From positions 1 to 64,000 of the forward strand of contig NZ_FOEQ01000005.1 in the NCBI RefSeq assembly GCF_900110655.1: a stretch of 64,000 nt of DNA, given 5' to 3'. A model generated the notes under the pieces. That model was not told where the DNA came from and made no database searches. It saw nothing but the letters and a program-made list of their open reading frames with translations. Shown one piece after another: positions 25,823-32,821 of this stretch. The position numbers and the translations under genes were made by a program. Numbering within the stretch: the stretch's first letter is position 1; each line of letters opens with the position of its first letter. Source of the stretch: Pseudomonas soli (lineage in GTDB: Bacteria > Pseudomonadota > Gammaproteobacteria > Pseudomonadales > Pseudomonadaceae).

Positions 25823-26536
25823 TCAGCCTCGTACAGGGTCAAGGAAGCGCATCCAGCGCCGTTCGGCCACGCGGAACAGGCCGACCAGGGCGAAGGACAG
25901 CAGCATGTACAGCAGGGCGGCCACGCCGAAGGCCTGGAAGGTCAGGAAGGTCGCGGCGTTGGCGTCACGGGCCACCTTGAGGATGTCGGCGACGGTGGCG
26001 GTGAAGGCCAGCGAAGTGGCATGCAGCATCAGGATCAGCTCGTTGCTGTAGGTCGGCAGCGAGCGGCGCAGGGCGGCGGGCAGCACCAGGAACAGGTTGA
26101 GCCTCCAGCCGCGCAAGCCATAGGCCTGGGCCGCCTCCAGCTCGCCGGCGGGCAGGTTGCGGATGGCCCCGGCGAAGATTTCCACGGTGTAGGCACAGGT
26201 GTTGAGCACGAACGCCAATAAGGTGCAGTTGAGTGCGTTGCGGAAAAACTGGTCGAGCAGGGCATGGTCGCGCACCACCTGCAGGCTGTAGAGCCCGGTG
26301 TAGCAGATCAGCAGCTGGATATAGAGCGGCGTGCCGCGGAACACGAAGGTGTACAGTTGTACCGGCAGGCGCAGCCAGGCATGACGCGAGGTGCGCGCCA
26401 AGGCCAGGGGTAGCGACAAGGCGAAGCCCAGCACCATGCTGGCCAGGAACAGCCAGAGGGTCATGGCCAGGCCCGAGAGGCCGGTGCCATCGCTGTAGAG
26501 ATAGGCCAGGCCGTATTCCTGAAGGAGTTCGATCAT
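25823..26536 (-). CDS. Polar amino-acid ABC transporter permease (HisM-like)
   Basis: A 237-residue inner-membrane permease with about five helices. The EAA loop that docks on the ATPase is EAAQAYGLRGWRLNLFLVLPAALRRSLP. The N-terminal part (LAMTLWLFLASMVLGFALSLPLALAR, FVFRGTPLYIQLL) matches HisM/AotM. ATG 26536 overlaps the stop of the preceding permease gene (ATGA), typical of translational coupling in HisQMP-type operons. Confidence 0.9.
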   Translation of the reverse strand: MIELLQEYGLAYLYSDGTGLSGLAMTLWLFLASMVLGFALSLPLALARTSRHAWLRLPVQLYTFVFRGTPLYIQLLICYTGLYSLQVVRDHALLDQFFRNALNCTLLAFVLNTCAYTVEIFAGAIRNLPAGELEAAQAYGLRGWRLNLFLVLPAALRRSLPTYSNELILMLHATSLAFTATVADILKVARDANAATFLTFQAFGVAALLYMLLSFALVGLFRVAERRWMRFLDPVRG

Positions 26537-27240
26537 CGCGCCAGCTCCTTGATGCCGGTGTTGTAGCGCCGCTCGAGGTGCTTGAGCAGGCGGTTGGACA
26601 AGGTGGTGATGACCAGGTAGACCAGGCCCGCCAGGCACAGGAAGAACAGCATGTCATTGGTGGTCTTGCCGGCGTTCTGCGCGGCCTTGACCAGGTCGGC
26701 CAGGCCGATGATCGACACCAGCGCGGTGGACTTGAGCAACACCAGCCAGTTGTTGCCCAGTCCCGGCAGGGCGAAGCGCATCAGCTGCGGGAACAGCACC
26801 AGTCGAAACCGCTGTGCCCGGCTCAGGCCATAGGCGGTGGCGGCCTCCAGTTGCCCGGCGGGTACGCTGAGGATGGCGCCGCGCAAGTTCTCGGTGAAGT
26901 AGGCGCCGTAGATGAAGCCCAGGGTGACCACGCCGGCGCTGAACGGGTCGATTTCGACATAGTTCCAGCCCAGCATCTCGGTCAGGTCGTTGAGCCAGAT
27001 CTGCATGCTGTAGAAGATCAGCAGGATCAACACCAGGTCGGGAACGCTGCGGATCAGCGTGGTGTAGAGGGTGGCCGGAAGACGCAGCAGCCTTGATCGC
27101 GACAGCTTGGCGCTGGCGCCGATCAGACCCAGTGCGAGGCTGAGCGCCAGTGACAGCAGGGCCAGCTTGAGGGTCATCCAGGTGCCCTGGGCCAGCAGCG
27201 GGCCGAAGCCTTGCAGGCCGTGAGAGAGGAGGTCGTTCAT
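26533..27240 (-). CDS. Polar amino-acid ABC transporter permease (HisQ-like)
   Basis: A 235-residue permease, partner of the HisM-like subunit. Features are LAQGTWMTLKLALLSLALSLALG, the TLIRSVPDLVLILLIFY segment that contains the RSxPxLL family motif, and the EAA loop EAATAYGLSRAQRFRLVLFPQLMRFALPGLGNNW. The ATG at 27240 gives the usual short cytoplasmic N-terminus. A REP cluster lies between it and the binding-protein gene, which may lower permease expression relative to the binding protein, as seen in the Salmonella his operon. Confidence 0.9.
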   Translation of the reverse strand: MNDLLSHGLQGFGPLLAQGTWMTLKLALLSLALSLALGLIGASAKLSRSRLLRLPATLYTTLIRSVPDLVLILLIFYSMQIWLNDLTEMLGWNYVEIDPFSAGVVTLGFIYGAYFTENLRGAILSVPAGQLEAATAYGLSRAQRFRLVLFPQLMRFALPGLGNNWLVLLKSTALVSIIGLADLVKAAQNAGKTTNDMLFFLCLAGLVYLVITTLSNRLLKHLERRYNTGIKELAR

Positions 27241-27257
27241 GACAGGATCTCGCGGGG

Positions 27258-27340
27258 AGGCCGTCGCGGGGCAAGTCGGGTCGCCGCATCGCCGCTCCCA
27301 CGCAGTCGTCAACCCGTGGGAGCGGGTTTGCCCCGCGATC
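27258..27340. repeat. REP pair inside the ABC transporter operon
   Basis: Two inverted REP-type units: GTCGCGGGGCAAGTCGGGTCGCC... ending ...GCCGCTCCCAC (27263-27301), and GTGGGAGCGGGTTTGCCCCGCGATC (27316-27340). They separate the highly expressed class of gene (binding protein) from the permeases and could stabilise the upstream mRNA or attenuate transcription. Confidence 0.75.
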
Positions 27341-27351
27341 GGCGCATTAGG

Positions 27352-28134
27352 TCACTCGTTGTAGATATCCACGTCGCCGACATACTTCTTCTGGATCTCG
27401 GCGTAGGTGCCGTCGGCATGGATCATGGCGATGCCCTTGTCGAGCAGGGCCTTGAGTTCGGGATCGTTCTTGCGCAGGCCCATGGCGATGTCCAGCGGCA
27501 AGGTTGGGTCCTTGATCGCCGGGCCGCTCTTGAAGTCGGCACCTTCGGGCTTGGAGAGGAAGTTGAGCTGGGCTTCGAGCTTGTCGGTGACGGTGGCGTC
27601 GAGGCGGCCATTGATCAGGTCGGCGTAGTTCTGGTCCTGGCTCTGGTAGGCCTTGACCTGCGCGCCCTGCGGCGCCAGCACGGCGCGGGCGTAGGCTTCC
27701 TGCAAAGAGCCCTGGAGCACACCGACCTGCTTGCCCTTGAGCGATTCGGTGGTGTCGCCGAAGTCGGCCGACTTGCGCACGATCACCGAGGTGGGGCTGA
27801 GGAACAGGCGGCTGGTGAAGTCGATCTGCTTCAGGCGTGCCGGGGTGACGGCCATGGACGACATGATGGCGTCGAACTTGCGGGCGCGCAGGGCCGGGAT
27901 CATGCCGTCGAACTCGTTGTGCACCCAGGTGCACTTGACCTGCAGCTTGGCGCAGATGGCATTGCCCAGGTCGATGTCGAAGCCTTGCAGGCTGCCATCG
28001 GCGGCGACGGATTCGAAAGGTGGGTATTCGGGGAAGACGCCGAAGCGGATCTCGGTCCACTCCTTGGCCTGGGCAACGCTGGTGGCACACAACGAGAACA
28101 GCAGCACGCCGAGGCGTTTTCGCATGGAGAACAT
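27352..28134 (-). CDS. Amino-acid ABC transporter substrate-binding protein
   Basis: A 260-residue periplasmic binding protein of family 3 (SBP_bac_3). A signal peptide (KRLGVLLFSLCATSVAQAKE) precedes IRFGVFPEYPPFESVAADGSLQGFDIDLG, the classic start of the lysine/arginine/ornithine/histidine group. The later VGVLQGSLQEAYARAVLAPQG and QNYADLINGRLDATVTDKLEA fit the same group. Neighbours (ornithine cyclodeaminase, citrulline hydrolase) suggest ornithine, arginine or citrulline as ligand; that is an inference. Candidate Lrp sites lie upstream. Confidence 0.9.
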   Translation of the reverse strand: MFSMRKRLGVLLFSLCATSVAQAKEWTEIRFGVFPEYPPFESVAADGSLQGFDIDLGNAICAKLQVKCTWVHNEFDGMIPALRARKFDAIMSSMAVTPARLKQIDFTSRLFLSPTSVIVRKSADFGDTTESLKGKQVGVLQGSLQEAYARAVLAPQGAQVKAYQSQDQNYADLINGRLDATVTDKLEAQLNFLSKPEGADFKSGPAIKDPTLPLDIAMGLRKNDPELKALLDKGIAMIHADGTYAEIQKKYVGDVDIYNE

Positions 28135-28266
28135 GGTCTTGGGTCCCTGGGTGTTGTTATTGGTAGTAGGGCGGTTGATGCGTGTAGGTCCGTCAGTGAC
28201 TCATGGGTCGCGCTCAGAATGCGCGAGATAGACAGGTTTTTTGTGTCGTTTGCCAGCGCGTGGGAG

Positions 28267-28351
28267 GCCGGATTCGGCTGTTAGTGGGCCACTTGCAGCC
28301 GAAACGGCTGTTCCGACAAAGATTTATGGATGTGCGACAGCCGTTTCGGTC
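28267..28351. promoter_or_regulatory. Cluster of three CCGAAACGG-type palindromes, candidate Lrp/AsnC operator
   Basis: Between ornithine cyclodeaminase and the binding-protein gene lie GCCGGATTCGGCTG (28267-28280), the palindrome CAGCCGAAACGGCTG (28296-28310) and CAGCCGTTTCGGTC (28338-28351). Centres are about 30 and 42 bp apart, close to whole helical turns. The same palindrome, with AT for AA, recurs at 30480-30494 upstream of the ctlX-like gene. This suits an Lrp-type octamer controlling both units. Confidence 0.55.
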
Positions 28352-28354
28352 ATT

Positions 28355-28373
28355 GGGGCCGCCAAGCGGCCCC
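28355..28373 (-). terminator. Hairpin after ornithine cyclodeaminase gene
   Basis: GGGGCCGCCAAGCGGCCCC lies 10 bases past the cyclodeaminase stop on the minus strand. The hairpin is strong but the following tract is weakly T-rich, so partial read-through into the transporter genes is possible. Confidence 0.5.
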
Positions 28374-28383
28374 GCGTGTAAGG

Positions 28384-29430
28384 TCAGGCAGCACTGGCCT
28401 TGCGCTCACGCCCTTTTGGCTGCAGCAAGGCAAACAGGTCCTTCGGGTTCTCGAGTTCAGGCACCAGCGCAATGTCGTGCCCGATGTCCAGGGCGCGGGC
28501 CACGTCGAGTACATAGCGCAGCGCCGAGTAGTCCTCCAGGGCGAAGCCGACCGAGTCGAACAACGTGACTTGCCCGACGTTCTCGCGGCCTGCGGCGCTG
28601 CCCTCGACCACCTGCCAGAACTCGGTGGTCGGTGAGTTGGCGGGCATCTGCTGGATCTCGCCTTCGATCCGGCTCTGCGGTTCGTACTCGACGATCACCC
28701 GGGCACGCTCGACGATGTCGCGGTGCAGTTCGGTCTTGCCCGGGCAGTCGCCGCCCACGGCATTGAGGTGCATGCCCGGTTCGATCAGTTCCGGGGTGAG
28801 GATGGTGGCGTAGGCCTTGTCGGCGGTAACCGTGGTGACGATGTCGGCCCCGCGCACTGCCTCGGCCACGTTGCCGGCGATGGTCAGCTTCAGTTGCGGG
28901 TAGCCGGCCAGGTTGGCTGCCAGTTTCTCCGAAGCCTTGCGGTCGATGTCGAACAGGTGGATCTCCTCGATGCCCAGCAGGGTATGGAAGGCGATGGCCT
29001 GGAACTCGCTTTGCGAGCCGTTGCCGATCAGCGCCATGCGCTTGCTGTCCGGGCGCGCCAGGTAGCGGGCGGCCAGGGCCGAAGTGGCGGCGGTACGGAT
29101 GGCGGTGGTCAGGGTCATCTCGCTGAGCAGCACCGGCGCGCCGGTATCGACATCGCCCAGGGCGCCGAAGGCCATCACGGTGAGCAGGCCGTTGTGGGTG
29201 TTCTTCGGGTGGCCGTTGACGTATTTGAAGGCGTACAGGCTGGCGTCGGACACCGGCATCAGTTCGATCACACCGTCCGGCGAGTGGTTGGCCAGGCGCG
29301 CGCATTTCTCGAAGTCGTGCCAGCGCAGGTAGTCCTGGCGGATGTATTCGGCCATCTCGGCCAGACAGGTGGGCAGGCCCTTGCGGTTGACCAGGCGGGC
29401 GAGGTCATTTACGTCGATGTAGCGGGTCAT
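28384..29430 (-). CDS. Ornithine cyclodeaminase
   Basis: A 348-residue member of the OCD/mu-crystallin family, which converts L-ornithine directly to L-proline and ammonia using bound NAD+. Visible features are the substrate lysine in AFKYVNGHPKN (about residue 69), the Rossmann motif MALIGNGSQSEFQAIA (about 132-147), and the catalytic aspartate in LFDSVGFALEDYSAL (about 295-303). The length matches the Pseudomonas enzymes. It begins 19 bp after the citrulline-hydrolase gene, so the two form an operon that could take citrulline via ornithine to proline. Lysine cyclodeaminase activity is possible but less likely. Confidence 0.92.
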   Translation of the reverse strand: MTRYIDVNDLARLVNRKGLPTCLAEMAEYIRQDYLRWHDFEKCARLANHSPDGVIELMPVSDASLYAFKYVNGHPKNTHNGLLTVMAFGALGDVDTGAPVLLSEMTLTTAIRTAATSALAARYLARPDSKRMALIGNGSQSEFQAIAFHTLLGIEEIHLFDIDRKASEKLAANLAGYPQLKLTIAGNVAEAVRGADIVTTVTADKAYATILTPELIEPGMHLNAVGGDCPGKTELHRDIVERARVIVEYEPQSRIEGEIQQMPANSPTTEFWQVVEGSAAGRENVGQVTLFDSVGFALEDYSALRYVLDVARALDIGHDIALVPELENPKDLFALLQPKGRERKASAA

Positions 29431-29449
29431 GATGGTTCTCCTTGACGGG

Positions 29450-30367
29450 TCAGTGGCGCGAGGGCAGGTGGATTTCGGCGAGCATGCAGCGGGCGCTGCC
29501 GCCGCCGATGCGTTCGATATGGTCGATGTTCACCACCAGCGGATGGCTGTGGCGTTCGACCTGGCGGCGCTGCTGCGCATCGAGCGAGCGCCAGGCGCTG
29601 CGCGACATCACCAGCAGCGAGCGGCCGTCACGGTCGTGGACCTCGAGCATGTTGCCGGCGAAGTTCTCCAGCTGATCGAAGTTCAGCGCCAGCACTTGCT
29701 TGTCGGTGTCGCGCAGCGAGTGCTCCAGTGCACGGCGTTCGTCTGGGTGGGGCAGGGCATCGAGGCAGGCCACGGCGAGCTGGCGGCCGACATTCATCAT
29801 CACGTTGCTGTGGTAGATCGGCGCCTGCTGGCGGTCCACGGCGTGGAACAGGCACAGGCGGTAGTCCAGGTGCTCGGCGAACTGGCGCAGGGCGCGTTCG
29901 TGGGTGCGCCCGGAGTGACAGGCGTAGCTGATGCGGTGCTCACGGTCCAGGACCATGCTGCCGGTGCCTTCGAGGAACAGATTCTGCTGTTCCAGCGGGC
30001 TCAGGTCGACGGTGCGCTGGATGGCGAAGCGCTCGCTCAGCACGCCCAGTACGCCCTTGCTGCGTTCCAGGCGGCGGTTCTTGCCCTCCATCGGGTAGAG
30101 CACCAGGCTGCCGTCGGCATGGCTGCTCCAGCAGTTGTTGGGGAAGATCGAGTCAGGGGTATGAGGTTCGGGGGTGTCCTGTACCACCAGTACGTCGACG
30201 CCGTGCTGGCGCAGGCAGTCGACGTAGCCGTCGAACTCTTCCAGGGCCTTTGCGCTGGCGGTCTCTGGGTCCAGCGGCGCTTGCTGGAAGCGGTTGTTGG
30301 CGGCGGTGTCGGGGTTGAAGGCGAACCGCGCCGGGCGAATCATGAGGACGGTATTTGTTGTTTGCAT
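29450..30367 (-). CDS. ctlX: Citrulline hydrolase-like guanidino-group-modifying enzyme (CtlX type)
   Basis: A 305-residue protein of the arginine deiminase/amidinotransferase superfamily, CtlX subgroup. Superfamily landmarks are SIFPNNCWSSHADG (about residues 77-90), EGTGSMVLD, a catalytic-histidine region PIYHSNVMMNVG, and a C-terminal nucleophilic cysteine in GGGSARCMLAEIHLP. CtlX of Francisella is a citrulline ureidase yielding ornithine, CO2 and ammonia; the adjacent ornithine cyclodeaminase gene supports the same activity here. The ATG at 30367 (MQTTNTVL) is preferred over a GTG five codons upstream. No strong SD is seen for either. A palindromic operator candidate lies upstream. Confidence 0.85.
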   Translation of the reverse strand: MQTTNTVLMIRPARFAFNPDTAANNRFQQAPLDPETASAKALEEFDGYVDCLRQHGVDVLVVQDTPEPHTPDSIFPNNCWSSHADGSLVLYPMEGKNRRLERSKGVLGVLSERFAIQRTVDLSPLEQQNLFLEGTGSMVLDREHRISYACHSGRTHERALRQFAEHLDYRLCLFHAVDRQQAPIYHSNVMMNVGRQLAVACLDALPHPDERRALEHSLRDTDKQVLALNFDQLENFAGNMLEVHDRDGRSLLVMSRSAWRSLDAQQRRQVERHSHPLVVNIDHIERIGGGSARCMLAEIHLPSRH

Positions 30368-30448
30368 TGGGCACGCATCCACGGGTGGGCTGTGTGACCA
30401 TTGTCGGGGGGATCGGGAAGAAATCCCGGCTGAAGCGTGAGTGGGGAG

Positions 30449-30494
30449 CAGCCAGAAACAGCTGAAGTGGATGGGATGGCAGCCGAATCGGCTG
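30449..30494. promoter_or_regulatory. Palindromes upstream of the ctlX-like gene, candidate Lrp/AsnC sites
   Basis: CAGCCGAATCGGCTG (30480-30494) is a perfect palindrome that differs by one base from CAGCCGAAACGGCTG at 28296. A looser CAGCCAGAAACAGCTG lies at 30449-30464, 31 bp away (three helical turns). Both are 80-130 bp upstream of the start codon at 30367. Operator function is inferred from recurrence at the two promoters of this locus. Confidence 0.55.
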
Positions 30495-30521
30495 TATGCA
30501 GCTATGGTGGGGGAGTCAAAG

Positions 30522-30553
30522 AGAAACGGCGCCTCGAAGGGCGCCGTTTTCTT
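30522..30553 (-). terminator. folD terminator
   Basis: AAACGGCGCC-TCGAA-GGGCGCCGTTTT forms a strong hairpin with A- and T-tracts on both sides, 19 bases past the folD stop. On the minus strand it is followed by TTTCTCTTTG. It could also work in the other direction. Confidence 0.75.
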
Positions 30554-30571
30554 TATTGCCGGAACACAGTA

Positions 30572-31426
30572 TTACTTGTGCAGCTCTTCAGCCGCATACA
30601 GGGTGTTCTCCAGCAGGCATGCCCGGGTCATCGGGCCCACGCCGCCCGGCACCGGGGTGATCCAGCCGGCCCGGGGCAGGGCGGTCTCGTAGACCACGTC
30701 GCCAACCAGCTTGCCGTCTTCCTGGCGGTTGATGCCGACGTCGATGACGATGGCGCCTTCCTTGACCCACTCACCCTTGACCAGCCCCGGCTTGCCGGCA
30801 GCGACCACCACCAGGTCGGCACGGCCGACATGGCCGGGCAGGTCCTTGGTGAAACGGTGGCAGACGGTGACGGTGCAGCCGGCCAGCAGCAGCTCCATGG
30901 CCATTGGCCGGCCGACGATGTTGGATGCGCCGACGATCACCGCGTTCATGCCGTACAGGTCCTGGCCGGTGCTGTGCAGCAGGGTCATGATGCCTTTCGG
31001 GGTGCAGGGGCGCAGCAGCGGGATGCGCTGGGCCAGGCGGCCGATGTTGTAGGGGTGGAAACCGTCCACGTCCTTGTCCGGGCGGATGCGCTCGAGCAGC
31101 AGCGAGGCGTCCAGGTGCTCCGGCAGCGGCAGTTGCAGGAGAATACCGTCGACTGCCGGGTCGTCGTTGAGCCGGTCGATCAGATCGGCCAGGGCTTGCT
31201 GCGTGGTATCGCTGGGCAGGTCGAACGCCTGGGAAATGAAGCCGACCTCTTCACAGTCCTTGCGCTTGTGCGAGACATAGACTTGGGAGGCCGGGTCGCT
31301 GCCGACCAGGATCACCGCCAGGCCTGGCGTGCGCAGGCCCTGCTGGCGGCGCTCGGCGACACGTTGGGCGATCTGCTGGCGCAGGTTGGCGGCGATCGCC
31401 TTGCCATCGATAAGGTGTGCAGTCAT
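30572..31426 (-). CDS. folD: Methylenetetrahydrofolate dehydrogenase/cyclohydrolase
   Basis: A 284-residue bifunctional cytosolic enzyme interconverting 5,10-methylene-THF and 10-formyl-THF with NADP+. Signatures: [12 protein letters not shown] with the catalytic lysine (about residue 54-58), QLPLPEHLD, the [12 protein letters not shown] substrate loop (about 118-129), and the NADP-binding [18 protein letters not shown]. The final [15 protein letters not shown] is diagnostic. ATG 31426 matches the FolD N-terminus. The gene is transcribed away from the tRNA cluster; the 255-bp gap contains the tRNA promoter. Confidence 0.97.
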   Translation of the reverse strand: MTAHLIDGKAIAANLRQQIAQRVAERRQQGLRTPGLAVILVGSDPASQVYVSHKRKDCEEVGFISQAFDLPSDTTQQALADLIDRLNDDPAVDGILLQLPLPEHLDASLLLERIRPDKDVDGFHPYNIGRLAQRIPLLRPCTPKGIMTLLHSTGQDLYGMNAVIVGASNIVGRPMAMELLLAGCTVTVCHRFTKDLPGHVGRADLVVVAAGKPGLVKGEWVKEGAIVIDVGINRQEDGKLVGDVVYETALPRAGWITPVPGGVGPMTRACLLENTLYAAEELHK

Positions 31427-31563
31427 AGACGCGTGATTAACCATCGAGAAGGGAACATATATAAGAAGCCCACATTCTCGCACGACATGGCCCAAGGGCA
31501 AAGGCGGGTGGTCGGGCAAATCCCCTAACCCCTTCAATAATTTAAATTTTTTTGCGAAAGGTG

Positions 31564-31590
31564 TTGACGCCTCTCAGGGTCGCCTATAAG
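31564..31590 (+). promoter_or_regulatory. Promoter of the tRNA cluster
   Basis: TTGACG (31564-31569) and TATAAG (31585-31590) are close to sigma-70 consensus with a 15-bp spacer and a GC-rich discriminator (ATTCGCCGC), as often seen at stringently controlled stable-RNA promoters. It lies about 90 bp before the first tRNA. An A/T stretch (TTTAAATTTTTTTGCG) just upstream could be an UP element. Confidence 0.65.
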
Positions 31591-31681
31591 ATTCGCCGCA
31601 CTTGTCGGGCACTGCCTGGCACGGGTTGGCAAAGCCGGGCAGAATAAGTGATTCGCTTGTTCGGTTTGGCTGGAAGCTTAA

Positions 31682-31758
31682 GCGCCCGTAGCTCAGCTGG
31701 ATAGAGCATCCGCCTTCTAAGCGGATGGTCGCAGGTTCGAGTCCTGCCGGGTGCGCCA
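31682..31758 (+). tRNA. tRNA-Arg (TCT anticodon)
   Basis: A 77-nt cloverleaf: acceptor GCGCCCG/CGGGTGC, anticodon stem TCCGC/GCGGA with loop CTTCTAA giving anticodon TCT (reads AGA/AGG), T-loop GGTTCGAGTCC, and encoded CCA. Confidence 0.97.
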
Positions 31759-31792
31759 TTAGGCTCGGGCAAGTAAGCAGTAACGCGTTATG

Positions 31793-31868
31793 GTGGGCGT
31801 AGCTCAGTTGGTAGAGCGCCGGATTGTGATTCCGGTTGTCGTGGGTTCGATTCCCATCGTCCACCCCA
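31793..31868 (+). tRNA. tRNA-His (GTG anticodon), copy 1
   Basis: A 76-nt cloverleaf with anticodon loop TTGTGAT (anticodon GTG) and encoded CCA. The base before it, G at 31792, can pair with C73 and supplies the G-1 identity element of histidine tRNAs. Its sequence is identical to the copy at 32047. Confidence 0.97.
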
Positions 31869-31912
31869 GATTTTTCAGGGGCGCCTCGATTGAATGATCC
31901 GGCGCCCTTGTT
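31869..31912 (+). repeat. Degenerate terminator-like hairpin after first tRNA-His
   Basis: GGGGCGCC-TCGATTGAATGATCC-GGCGCCC is an imperfect version of the real terminator after the second tRNA-His (AAGGCGCCCGGATC-GAAT-GATCGGGCGCCTTTTTT). The shared GAATGATC core suggests that a tRNA-His plus terminator unit was duplicated and the inner terminator decayed, so transcription continues to tRNA-Leu. Confidence 0.55.
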
Positions 31913-31925
31913 CTAAGCGTTTTAT

Positions 31926-32010
31926 GCGGACGTGGTGAAATTGGTAGACACACTGGATTTAGGTTCCAGCGGCGCAAGCTGTAAGAGTTCGAGTCTCTTC
32001 GTCCGCACCA
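31926..32010 (+). tRNA. tRNA-Leu (TAG anticodon)
   Basis: An 85-nt class II tRNA with a long variable arm (CGGCGCAAGCTG), acceptor GCGGACG/CGTCCGC, anticodon stem CTGGA/TCCAG with loop TTTAGGT (anticodon TAG), and encoded CCA. Confidence 0.97.
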
Positions 32011-32046
32011 TGTTTCTGTAAGGCTGTACCGCAACACTGCATTATG

Positions 32047-32122
32047 GTGGGCGTAGCTCAGTTGGTAGAGCGCCGGATTGTGATTCCGGTTGTCGTGGGT
32101 TCGATTCCCATCGTCCACCCCA
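32047..32122 (+). tRNA. tRNA-His (GTG anticodon), copy 2
   Basis: A second tRNA-His identical in sequence to that at 31793, including the preceding G-1 base (32046) and TTATG upstream. It is the last gene of the cluster. Confidence 0.97.
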
Positions 32123-32131
32123 TATTTTCAG

Positions 32132-32168
32132 AAGGCGCCCGGATCGAATGATCGGGCGCCTTTTTTGT
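32132..32168 (+). terminator. tRNA cluster terminator
   Basis: AAGGCGCCCGATC-type hairpin (GGCGCCCGGATC-GAAT-GATCGGGCGCC) followed by TTTTTTG: a strong intrinsic terminator ten bases after the last tRNA. Confidence 0.9.
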
Positions 32169-32273
32169 TTCTGTCATCCGGTGCCTGTGGCTACTGGTGG
32201 TCAGGCGATAAAAGCTGTTAGATTTCAGCCGGTTGAATGCCTGGCCGAACAGGCTGCCAGAGGAGTAGCGCAA

Positions 32274-32573
32274 ATGATTGCAAAAGAGGCGCGCCAGGCC
32301 CTGGCGCTGCAGCGTTTTGCCGAGGCCAATCCGCAGTTGCTCGAAGAAATCCGTGAGCTGGATGCCCGCGAGCAGGCCCAGCAGATCGAGTGGGCGTTCG
32401 AGGATGCAGCCCAGGAGCAGGGTGTCCAGCCCTGGGAGTACGCGTTGCAGTTGATCGCCGAGTCGCCGGAGCAGTTGCAGGCCATGCGCCTGGAAGTGCA
32501 CCGCGAGGTGGCCGAGGCGTTGGGCCTGGCTTGGGAAGAATACTGCCAGTTCAACGATATCGAGCCGCAATAA
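32274..32573 (+). CDS. Small acidic conserved protein of unknown function
   Basis: A 99-residue, mostly helical and acidic protein (many Glu, Gln, Ala). No signal peptide or membrane segment. The ATG at 32274 is preceded by AGGAG with an 8-base spacer, which decides the start over an upstream in-frame ATG that lies in the tRNA terminator. I do not recognise a domain. Heptad-like spacing of Leu/Ala suggests a helical bundle or coiled coil. It sits between the tRNA cluster and tig and appears to be its own unit. Confidence 0.75.
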   Translation: MIAKEARQALALQRFAEANPQLLEEIRELDAREQAQQIEWAFEDAAQEQGVQPWEYALQLIAESPEQLQAMRLEVHREVAEALGLAWEEYCQFNDIEPQ

Positions 32574-32730
32574 AACTGGCGATCGCCCAGGCTGTTGTTT
32601 GTTTGACAAGGTTTTACAACTGCGCGGCATTCGAGGTGGCGCGCGGTCGTTATATGAATAGGCTCGACGCCCCGTCGTGCGGGCCTTCCAGGGAAATCGA
32701 CCGGCGTGTTTCGCCGACAATCCGGGTGGG

Positions 32731-32759
32731 GTGACTTCTGGTGCGCGAGTCACTAGAAT
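32731..32759 (+). promoter_or_regulatory. Candidate tig promoter
   Basis: GTGACT (32731-32736), a 17-bp spacer and TAGAAT (32754-32759) form a reasonable sigma-70 promoter with a predicted start about 55 nt before the trigger factor ATG. Another near-consensus -35 (TTGACA, 32603-32608) has no good -10 at proper distance. Confidence 0.5.
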
Positions 32760-32821
32760 GTTCGCCCTTGATTCTGGAGTCGGGTTATCGCCGGCTAACG
32801 TCTGTGCAACGAGGAATATCC

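Noticed and set aside
31682..31758. Possible amber-suppressor anticodon CTA in the first tRNA
   Set aside because: A one-base misplacement of the anticodon loop gives CTA; with the 5-bp stem TCCGC/GCGGA aligned, the anticodon is TCT (Arg).
31574..32118. Minus-strand open frames across the tRNA cluster
   Set aside because: They read through the tRNA genes; the repeated 'MDDGNRTHDNRNHN' start is the translation of antisense tRNA-His.
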